Assembly: GCA_015501605.1 (NCBI GenBank)
Contig: JADNRZ010000019.1
Coordinates: 186,001 to 250,000, forward strand
Reading direction: 5' to 3'
Source of the DNA: Panaeolus papilionaceus
Taxonomy: Eukaryota > Basidiomycota > Agaricomycetes > Agaricales
DNA: 64,000 nt
Both the position numbers and the translations under genes were made by a program. Shown piece after piece: positions 56,336-64,000 of the stretch. Every line of letters begins with the position of its first letter. Positions within the stretch are counted from its first letter, which is position 1. The notes below the pieces were generated by a model that was not told where the DNA came from, did not search any database, and was given only the letters and a program-made list of their open reading frames with translations.

Positions 56336-58567
56336 TCAAATGCGTCGCGAAAATCGTCTATTTCGAACGTGGGCTCGTGGTTTCGTCGATACTGAACCTG
56401 CTTGCGGCCGAATTGTGATGCTAGTGCTGGAACGACGCGGCGAAATATGATGGGACTGAATGGAACGGATTGACTTCGTAATGATGACCTGCTTCGCTGG
56501 AACAATATCGGAGCGGGTAGGGCGCTTGTTTCGAATCAAAACGACGTCGTTGTGCGATGATTGATGTGGACGGTGGTGAATAGGAGCGGGTGGCGATGAA
56601 ACTTGATGGAAAAGCGTTCGAAATCGGTGAAGGGGCGAATACAGGAGCGAAGATGGACGTTGTGGTTGAGAAAGATGACGAAATTCCTGTAAATATGAGC
56701 GCAATATAGAACCGGAAACAAATACAATGATAAAAGGGGCGATAAAGACGAATAATTGTGAACAAAAAGCGAATATGAATCGAGTATAAAACGATAGAAA
56801 AACGAAAATAAATGTAACAAAATCGGAGATAAGTGAGAACAAAGTACGAATGCTACTAAAAAGGAACAATAACTGTAATACCACGAAAGGCGAAAACGAC
56901 GAAATATGAGGTGACTGAATGAAACTATAAAATGGTGAATCAAGCTCTGGGGGTGATAACGAAGAAGGACGATCAACAGACGAATTCGATGCACTAAAAT
57001 TCGATGGGAGCGGGGCAATGGAAGGGAGCGATGACGACGAAGCAGTGGTGATGGGTGGGGGATCTAGTTTACTGTGAATAGGCTGATTTTCGATCGACAG
57101 AGCTGCGCTGAGTGACGCTGATGAAACCGGATCGGATTTAGGTGCTGTGGCGACGATTGGCTTGTCCTCTGGCTTCTCGAGACTGAATGTTGCGACGAGA
57201 CGAGTGTGGCTGGACGCTGGAACGCACTGGGACGACGTGATGTCCTGAGATGAATGCTGAGACAAATAAACCAAGTTGTCATTTGACGCTGAGACGATCT
57301 GAGAGGGCGGCGATGTTGTGAGCGACGAAGGTGAGTCGGAATTCGAGTGTAATGGAGGCGCTGGAGCGGAAGAAGTCGACGAAGGCCAAGGAAATGGTGA
57401 AGGAACGACCTGGGGCTTGTGAGACGATGTCTGGGTGGCACGGAGCGTAATGAGCTCAGCTTCTAATGCAGCGATACGAGCATCGATCGAAAACGAATCG
57501 TTGAATGTGGGCGACGAACGATGGTGACCTGGAGTGATAGCATGAAAGAACTGGGGAGCGGCAACCTGATTCGGATTGAGGCGATGATATTCGTCGAATT
57601 TCTCCTTGAGGATCGTACCAGGGATGCTCGAAGGAACGAAGGCGCCGGATGGGAGGACGACTTTACCATAATGGTTGCGCTGACACTTTCCGCTTCGAAT
57701 ATAATCGATGACTGTGTAGCATTTTCCGATGAAGTGACTGGAGCTACCACAAAAATGACATGATCTGCGTGAACTGGGTGCTGATCTCGAATGAACTTTG
57801 AGCCGTGACTGCTGAATGACCTCGTGAACCGATTTCGTGAGTTCCTGAGTGAGGGCTGAGACTAGGGTCATGACATCATTCAATGGGACGATTCCCAATG
57901 AAGACGAAGGTGGAGAAGAGGGAGCGGGACGAGGGTGATGAGGTAACACTGGCGATGCTGATGACGAAGGAATGGAATTGGCTGAACATCGAAGAATAAA
58001 ACAAGCCGCATCATAAACACGATCAAGGGGATAGGGATCGTCATAATGAAAATCTGGGAACTTCACCTGTAAACGAGCTAAAATCTTGTCCTGGAGCTGG
58101 TCTGGAAAGCCTGTAACGAAGAGGCGGCGGCGATCGATGTCTGAGAGGCGGGATTTCGAAATGAGGAAGTTGGATATGTGAAGAAAGCGACGATAATACT
58201 GTCCTAGAGAGTCGATATTGTGAATTCCGGCGTGATGGGTCTGGAAAATGAGCTGCTGGAGGTCGGCGATCGTGAACTTATTCTGAGTCAAATCGGTTTC
58301 GGGGTAGAGCGCGAGAACGGCGTTCTTGAAAGCGGTGTAATCGGGAGGCTGAGCTGAGAACTGAGGGAGCGACTGCCAGAAATCGGATATCTCGAAGTCT
58401 GCGTAGAACACAATGGCGTCGATCCATTCACGTGTGCTAGTGATCTGTGCTTGCTTGAGTAAGAATTCTACGGTCTCGAAATAGCGGTGAATTTCTCGGG
58501 TATGCGCGTGAGTGAAAGTGGGAGCGTTCTTGGATCCTCGAGTTGGTAAAGGAACAATGATGGGCAT
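56336..58567 (-). CDS. Gag-like polyprotein, 743 residues, with zinc knuckle and membrane-like segment
   Basis: Single exon from ATG at 58567. Residues 1-200 resemble retrotransposon capsid (Trp/Leu-rich helices, for example FWQSLPQF and a later FVTGFPDQLQ). Residues 270-283 form a CX2CX4HX4C zinc knuckle (CHFCGSSSHFIGKC), followed by a block ending PSGAFVPSSIPGTIL that I associate with gag-like proteins of Agaricomycete gypsy-type elements. Residues about 290-555 are Ser/Pro-rich. Residues about 560-622 are strongly hydrophobic, enough for two or three membrane helices, and the last 120 residues are Arg/Ser-rich and basic. A hydrophobic membrane-like region in gag is unusual. The frame is fully intact. 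Confidence 0.85.
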   Translation of the reverse strand: MPIIVPLPTRGSKNAPTFTHAHTREIHRYFETVEFLLKQAQITSTREWIDAIVFYADFEISDFWQSLPQFSAQPPDYTAFKNAVLALYPETDLTQNKFTIADLQQLIFQTHHAGIHNIDSLGQYYRRFLHISNFLISKSRLSDIDRRRLFVTGFPDQLQDKILARLQVKFPDFHYDDPYPLDRVYDAACFILRCSANSIPSSSASPVLPHHPRPAPSSPPSSSLGIVPLNDVMTLVSALTQELTKSVHEVIQQSRLKVHSRSAPSSRRSCHFCGSSSHFIGKCYTVIDYIRSGKCQRNHYGKVVLPSGAFVPSSIPGTILKEKFDEYHRLNPNQVAAPQFFHAITPGHHRSSPTFNDSFSIDARIAALEAELITLRATQTSSHKPQVVPSPFPWPSSTSSAPAPPLHSNSDSPSSLTTSPPSQIVSASNDNLVYLSQHSSQDITSSQCVPASSHTRLVATFSLEKPEDKPIVATAPKSDPVSSASLSAALSIENQPIHSKLDPPPITTASSSSLPSIAPLPSNFSASNSSVDRPSSLSPPELDSPFYSFIQSPHISSFSPFVVLQLLFLFSSIRTLFSLISDFVTFIFVFLSFYTRFIFAFCSQLFVFIAPFIIVFVSGSILRSYLQEFRHLSQPQRPSSLLYSPLHRFRTLFHQVSSPPAPIHHRPHQSSHNDVVLIRNKRPTRSDIVPAKQVIITKSIRSIQSHHISPRRSSTSITIRPQAGSVSTKPRAHVRNRRFSRRI

Positions 58568-58683
58568 AATGATATAACGAAGGTGACGGTGGTACTGTGG
58601 AGCGAATAACGGATCGGCGTGATAACGAGTTACGAGATGATGGTGTTAATGGGTGTGGGACACTGGGAGCACTTCAAACAAAC

Positions 58684-58701
58684 CCCTCGCGGTGGGCTCC
58701 A
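58684..58701 (-). other. Candidate primer-binding site
   Basis: On the minus strand, four bases inside the 5' LTR, TGGAGCCCACCGCGAGG begins with TGG as expected for annealing to a tRNA 3' CCA end. The matching tRNA, with a 3' end of GGTGGGCTCCA, was not identified from memory. Confidence 0.6.
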
Positions 58702-58705
58702 AATT

Positions 58706-59259
58706 TGATGTACGCGTTACGGTAAGTCTAGATATGAAATGAAATATAATAAAGTATGATGTGTGATGATATGAGGGTGGTGTGATGATGAGTGAGTAAG
58801 CGCGACGTTGCAAGATCGTGGGGTCTGCGAGTGCTAAGGGAAAGGTGTGTAACGAGAGGAAGGGTGGTGCCGAATGCACGCGGAACGACGAAATACAAAC
58901 GAAAACGAGACGAACTACGAAATACGAAGACGACGAGGGACGATGACGACGAACTGGGGCGAAACTGAGGTGAAACTTCTCTATTCTGTGGTGGAAATTG
59001 TACAGTAAATAATATACATGAGTTGCAATGGTGCTACGAAGGTAAACTAAATAGGCAATACGAATGAAAACAATAAGAAATTGAAAGGATTTAAGCAAAT
59101 TAGCGCCGAAGCGTTTCAAGGAAGCGAAAATAGAATGAAAAATGAATGAAATAAACCGAAAGAAGGAGGTACCGTGCAGTCGGGGAATGGAGGAGGAACG
59201 ATAATTGTAAAAATACCGAAAATGCGGAATTGGGAGGGATGCGGCTTCGGAGCTCATCA
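58706..59259 (-). repeat. 5' LTR of the retrotransposon
   Basis: Sequence matches the repeat at 55,167-55,720 across all compared positions. Its outer end adjoins the TCGT duplication at 59,260-59,263. Confidence 0.88.
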
Positions 59260-60540
59260 TCGTAATTCTCTATTTCGCTCTAGATTGGTGATCACGGGCA
59301 TGTTTCAGAAGGAGTCCACGGGATCAGACAATATCACCCCTCGTGAGTTCTCCTGACTGATATTTCGCGTTGCCGTTCACTGACCACATTTTTCTTGATT
59401 AGGTGTAACTTCTCTAGCTTTTAAATTTGAATATCATCATAATTTTTTCTGTCTAACCACTCGCAGATTCCACGAATTTCCGAAGTCGCGTGCCTCAACG
59501 TTTCCCGATAGGCTCCACACCTTGGAACTCAACCTTCGTTGTGCGCCCACCAACAGCCTCGCCCTCTTCACATCTCGTTTTCTCCTGCCCATTGCGTGCG
59601 AGCCTGTAGCTGCACTGCACTGGTCCTCACTACTCATGTTGTCGACTGGACGATATGCAGGGAGGACCATTTAACCAGTGAGTGCCTGTTTTTCTCCCTT
59701 ATTTACGTCCCTCATTTCATCGTTACTGTCAGTAGTGTTTATAATTTATGAATATTTGAACATGGATCGTTCCCCGCAATTGATTTACTGGGGTTGCAGA
59801 GCCGTCATCACCGCAGGGATGAGCGACTGTCATCATATCAAATCATATCGGTTAGTTCATTTTAAAGTTTTTTTATCGTTTTATGGCTGAAATTCGCCAT
59901 GTGTTACATGTACTACAGCCTCTTCCGCAAATCCGTCCTTGCTCGTCGTGTTTTGTTATTTGCCATCGCCGCCTCACCTCATCCAACGCAACTCTATGAC
60001 CATCTCCCACCCCGCTCTCCCCTTACGACACGCTCTCTCCTCATCATCACCAGCACTACCGGCCATAACCTTCAAACTAGGATGCACTCTAGGTTTCCCT
60101 CATCAGATCGTCCCGCTGGACGGACTTGTTGGGGATTCATGCATGTGCGCGTCTGTGGCGACGGGAAGTGAAATGGTGCGTAAAGCATATGGTTCATTTG
60201 TGGTCTGGGTGAGTTTTGCATGTTCATTCTGCTTCTATCCTACAGATGTGGTGCATGATAACCCGTCGCAGCGATGTACAAACGCCCTCGTCAAATGTTT
60301 GCACCCGCGCCATTGCATCCCTCACTATTTACTTTCCTTCCATGACCTCAACCCGCCTGAGTTGTCCCTCGGTGTTGCTAGAATCATGGATCGCGACTCT
60401 AGCTCCTACTGGCGTCGTTGGGGAGTGATGATGGGTGGGAGAGAATACATTTGGCGCATCTGCATGCGCGACGATGATCCATAGAACGCGATTTCCTCCA
60501 TCGCGCACTACGTATAACGGTACGGCTGAGAGTTTGGCTG
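59260..60540. repeat. Copy C of the dispersed repeat, third segment
   Basis: Continues copy C after the LTR element. It aligns with copy B at about 9,030-10,110, including the CATCGGTTAGTTCATTT and GCGTAAAGCA-ATGGTTCATTTGT landmarks. The two copies share a partial frame (RKAxGSFVVWVSFAC type) that may be incidental or the trace of an ancestral coding exon. The right edge is approximate. Confidence 0.65.
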
Positions 60541-60659
60541 AGCAGTATAAAGTCTATGTTTGGGGAGGATGCTAGCGCTGCTCATGTCGGTGAGTTGGCT
60601 TGCTATATTCCTATTGTCTTCGCGCTGCTCTTTTTCGCGCGCACTATTCTCGACTGCCT

Positions 60660-61340
60660 GGTATGGTAAGCCATCTGCAATTTTATTCTTTTGCGCATAT
60701 ACATAGGTGACCTACTATATTTGATGCGTAATTTAAGATTATGAGGTGCACATATGTGTATCGAGTGCGTGCATGTAGAAATATGAGGTGTGTGCATTCA
60801 AAACGGGCCATTTTCGGGGTGCATATCCAGAAATGTGGTGTGTGCATCTACATTTTGGGAGTGCACATACAAATTTGGGGTGTGCGTATAGAATCTAAGG
60901 GTGCTCTTCTACAATTATAAGTTAAAATATGATTTTTGAAGTGTGCACATACATTTTGCGTGCGCAGACGACGTTTGTTAGTGTGGGCGCACACACTCAA
61001 GAGGAGAGCGCGCACATAGAAATTGTCACATGCCCACCAGATCCGACACGGTGATGACATCAAATTCGGCTCCGAGCTCCCATCATATGGGGCGCCGCAT
61101 GCCCGAATATTATTTCATTTAAACTCTTCATCCATTTTCGTTACACAAACTCTAATTCTGTATTTACCAGACAAATTTAATGTTCTTCAAAACTATATTG
61201 GGCGCTTTCTACATTTCTGAAACATCTATCGAGCGCTTGACATGTTCCCCAAACATCTCTCTGGCGCTTGTCAAGTTTTTCAAATATTCTTCGAGCACTT
61301 ATAAGACAGGATTTCGTCTCCACAAAACATTTAGAGCGCT
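60660..61340. repeat. Two degenerate tandem repeats
   Basis: From about 60,690 to 61,020, units around GGTGTGTGCAT / GTGCACATACA recur every 30-45 bp with much divergence. From about 61,195 to 61,340 a second family around GAGCGCTTGACATGTT...CAAACATCT recurs four or five times. No coding potential. Both lie between repeat copy C and the Spt5-like gene. Confidence 0.55.
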
Positions 61341-61696
61341 TAAAGAACAATAAATTATTTTAATATAGAGTACAATACAGCCGAAGTAATACAAGTTATA
61401 ATAAAAGTGCACTAATTGCAGCTGAATATCGGAAATGATCGGAGCTTTAATATGCGCCGGCATGAGAAGCGGAGCTTGAAATAGACATCAATATTATCAG
61501 CGGAGCACCAAGTAAAGAAAAAAGGCCCACCCTAAACATTCCTGTGCTGATGGTGCTCACATGTCGTACTCTGGATTCTCTTTCTCCCACCACAACTCCG
61601 TCGCACGTAGCACCTCTCTTTCGAGTTTAATTACAACAAATTTAGGTAGATAATTGAGTTAACATACATATACCTACAATACAAATTAAGCCGACC
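61341..61696. promoter_or_regulatory. Upstream region of the Spt5-like gene
   Basis: AT-rich 350 bp with no coding frame. Presumably contains the promoter and 5' leader of the gene at 61,697; no specific element was recognised. Confidence 0.35.
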
Positions 61697-64000
61697 ATGA
61701 AGAGGATTGAAAGTTCAAGACAAAATAAACCAGATACGACTCCGCCGCGCTCTCTGAAACGGAAATGGCAGGCAATGGTAAGGAGAGATGGATGAAGGCA
61801 GATTCACAATGCCTAAACTCATCGATCTTTCCTTGCCAGAATGAAGGAGACAGCCGGCACAGCATCATAATTGGGGCAACTATCCATCCTGAAGGTGATT
61901 ACATTCAATGAATAAAGGGATATGGACGTATAATGACAAAGATTAAATTCCAGATAGCCCTCACCTCGACGAAGACAATGTCACAATGAACGAAGATATG
62001 GACGACGAAGAGGGAGAGGAAGAGGACGACGGAGAGATGGACGAAGAGGGAGAGGACGACGAAGAGGGAGAGGACGACGAAGAGGACGACGAAGAGGGAG
62101 AGGACGACGAAGCGGATGAAGCGGAGGAGGAGGATGAAGAGGAGGAGGATTTGAGGGGCCAAAGTCTTCAACGGCGAGATAAAGGGAAGCGTAGGGCTAA
62201 TCCCTTCATCGATGACGAGGCTGCGGGAGGGGAGACATCGGACGATGAAGATCACGATGTTCAGGCCACAACGTTTGTGGATGATGATCAAGACAACGAC
62301 TCGCCTGAAAACCACCTTGGTATGTTGCTTCATATATGAACTCGGTCCAGGTTCTAATAAATGAACATTAGAAATCCATGCACAATTTCTACAACCTGAC
62401 GACAGCGAGGCACGTCTGTATTGCTGGGATCGGCTACTTGACAGAGCGTATGAACGAGTGAGACGTGGTGAAGGCTGGAAATCTGCTTTGAACTATGACG
62501 ATGGCAATGACGACGAGTACCCCATTTCCACTGCAGACTTGCTCTGGGTTGTATGTACCCTGCACGGTATGTTAAGCATGTCCTTTATTTCAGTTTCACT
62601 ACTAATATTGAAATCTACAGGTGGGCCACGAAGAAAATGCGGTCTTTGCCATATTCAATCGTGCCACCCACCCGTCATCACCAAACTCTGCAGGGCCAGT
62701 AGCCATGTTCAATCCTTCACGTCCTGGGAGGATATATGTTGAGGCTCGCACTGAGAACCTTGCTAGAGCGACTGTAGCAGGAATACCTGCTCTATTTCCC
62801 TCGCGGTTACAGGTGGTGCCGCACGGAGAGCCTTGGCGGTGTCTTTCCCATTCTCCGAGACGTATCCCGCTTTGGGTTCGTATTCGTGATTCCAGGTCCA
62901 AATGGAAGGCCATCAATGGGACAATCGGTATTGTTGTGCCCAATCTCAATAGGGAGTACGAGGAGGAGGTGTGGAACGTTGTCGTTGCACATAAAGACCC
63001 AATGGAGGCGTCAGCACCCTGGTCATGGGAAGCAGTCAATTTCAACGATATCCGTTTCACAATCAATGTGGACGAGTTACCAACAGTTATGGACATTCAG
63101 CGGTTTTCAGGATGTGACATTATCAACAAATACACCCTCAGTGTACTCTTTGAGCGCATTTACCGCACCAACATACGTCCAGGTGCCCGCGTCATTGTCA
63201 CCACAGGAGAGTTTGTCGGGTTGATGGGGGAAGTGGTCATGTCGTTGGGTACGACGGCCAAACTCAGATTCGAGGATGGTACATTACAGGATGTACCACT
63301 TCGTGAACTGCGTCGGCACTTTGTAATTGGTGACCAGGCAGTCATATCTACACTGCCATGGAAGGGGATTACGGGTTGGGTGGTTAATGTTGAAGCTAAG
63401 CATGTCACCATTTGGTCGGACTCAGAACAAAGCGAGGTATTGTCCCTGTAACTTTATTTTAATAACGGCACTCATCATAAACTGGACCAACAGTATCGAG
63501 TTGCTGCTATTGAAGCAGAGTTTTTCACGTCCTCCTTCCGCCATTTCCCTGCTCTTCCCCCAAAAATTAAACACCGAAACGTGTCAGAGTTCAATATCTA
63601 CGAGCGTTTCAGGGGGAGGGCAGTATACATTACTGGCCATCACCCTCTCAGGATATATCAAAAACACTCACCCAGACAGTCGATTCTGGATTCAAATGGA
63701 ATCTATCCTATGTGGAAATGCACCACTGATTTTCAAGCATGCCGATATATCTCTGATGTAAGTGGTCAATAAGCATATATGGTACTTTAAGCACGTTGTC
63801 TGACTGCTACCTCATCCAGTGATGATTTGACAGAGCATTTAATTCCCATAACCCCCAAACAGTCGAGCATCGCACATGCAACCCCATTCAAGGCACCATT
63901 TTCTACCATTGGTTCCAAAACGGAGGAACCAAGTTGCCCAGAGAGTCAATGCTCACTGGCCGAAGATCTCCCTATAATCAATGATTCAACTACCTTCCCG
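61697..64000 (+). CDS. Spt5-like KOW-domain protein, partial at window end
   Basis: Exons 61697-61777, 61840-61894, 61954-62319, 62372-62550, 62621-63436 and 63494-63757 are phase-consistent; further exons run past the window. The N-terminus has a basic PRSLKRKWQ signal, then a long Asp/Glu run encoded by GAC-GAA-GAG repeats and a KGKRRANPFIDDEA block, the layout of Spt5. Exon 5 starts with an NGN-like segment (VGHEENAVFAIFNRATHP) and has KOW-like beta motifs near NGTIGIVVPNL, TTGEFVGLMGEVV and PWKGITGWVV. True Spt5 pairs with Spt4 on RNA polymerase II. Agaricomycetes carry many divergent Spt5-like paralogues near transposons, and this is more likely one of those than the housekeeping gene (inference from the divergent KOWs and context). 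Confidence 0.75.

Larger units (their letters stand above)
55167..59259 (-). mobile_element. LTR retrotransposon with gag only, near-perfect LTRs
   Basis: Direct repeats 55,167-55,720 and 58,706-59,259 (554 bp each) begin TGATG and end CATCA, are identical wherever I compared them, and are flanked by TCGT (55,163-55,166 and 59,260-59,263). Read on the minus strand: 5' LTR, an 18-base candidate primer-binding site starting TGGAGCCC four bases inside the LTR (58,701-58,684), one long gag frame, then a polypurine tract AAGAGGGGAA next to the 3' LTR. No protease, reverse transcriptase or integrase is present. It is inserted in dispersed repeat copy C. LTR identity indicates a very recent insertion by another element's enzymes. 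Confidence 0.9.

Noticed and set aside
55167..59259. Reading frames of about 200 codons inside both LTRs as a real gene
   Set aside because: They lie wholly inside the repeat, run off its edge with different tails, and have a composition-driven, hydrophobic low-complexity sequence without a domain.
1..64000. tRNA or rRNA genes
   Set aside because: No cloverleaf with matching arms or rRNA landmark was recognised. The only tRNA-related sequence is the retrotransposon primer-binding site.

Overview
The window looks like basidiomycete nuclear DNA, most likely Agaricomycetes. Coding regions are split by many short GT-AG introns of about 48-100 bp. The recognisable families are ones expanded in mushroom-forming fungi: Tnp2-type CACTA transposases, a Plavaka-type transposase, a TET/JBP-like dioxygenase, a DUF6532 protein, an AIG1-like GTPase and an Spt5-like KOW protein. 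No conserved housekeeping gene was recognised, so this reads as a transposon-rich accessory or heterochromatic region.

The centre is a three-level nest. (1) A CACTA-type element, about 10.15-49.9 kb, carries a minus-strand cargo gene, a plus-strand Tnp2 transposase and a small coiled-coil gene. (2) Its transposase is cut at 15,465/48,402 by a 32,936-bp element (15,466-48,401) with inverted ends CATCAGCAAT / ATTGCTGATG and a TA target duplication; removing it and one TA rejoins the transposase in frame. This giant element holds a Plavaka-type transposase, a TET/JBP-like dioxygenase gene, a small coiled-coil gene, a 13-exon DUF6532 gene and several decayed plus-strand genes. (3) Its Plavaka transposase is cut at 31,327/17,525 by a 13,801-bp CACTA element (17,526-31,326) with CACTG ends and a TTT duplication; removing it again restores the frame. 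The inner CACTA encodes an apparently intact 1,085-residue Tnp2 transposase plus three or four cargo genes, two of them around a region with inverted clusters of a repeated motif.

Flanks. Three diverged copies of an unidentified dispersed repeat of about 3.6 kb lie at 1-2,600, 6,460-10,120 and 49,920-60,540. The third is interrupted by a 3.0-kb element with hAT-like ends (51,415-54,417), which contains a striking array of alternating small hairpins, and by a 4.1-kb LTR retrotransposon (55,167-59,259) with LTRs that look identical and only a gag gene. A GTPase pseudogene (4,115-5,496) and a 354-bp TA-flanked MITE (5,937-6,290) lie between the first two copies. The right end holds an Spt5-like gene (61,697 to the window end).

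Insertion order: dispersed repeats, then outer CACTA, then giant element, then inner CACTA. The hAT-like element and LTR element entered the third repeat copy independently; the LTR element is the youngest by LTR identity. Interrupted genes outside the inner CACTA mostly carry in-frame TGA codons, which fits CpG-deamination decay. All exon models are by eye from splice-site consensus and frame continuity.
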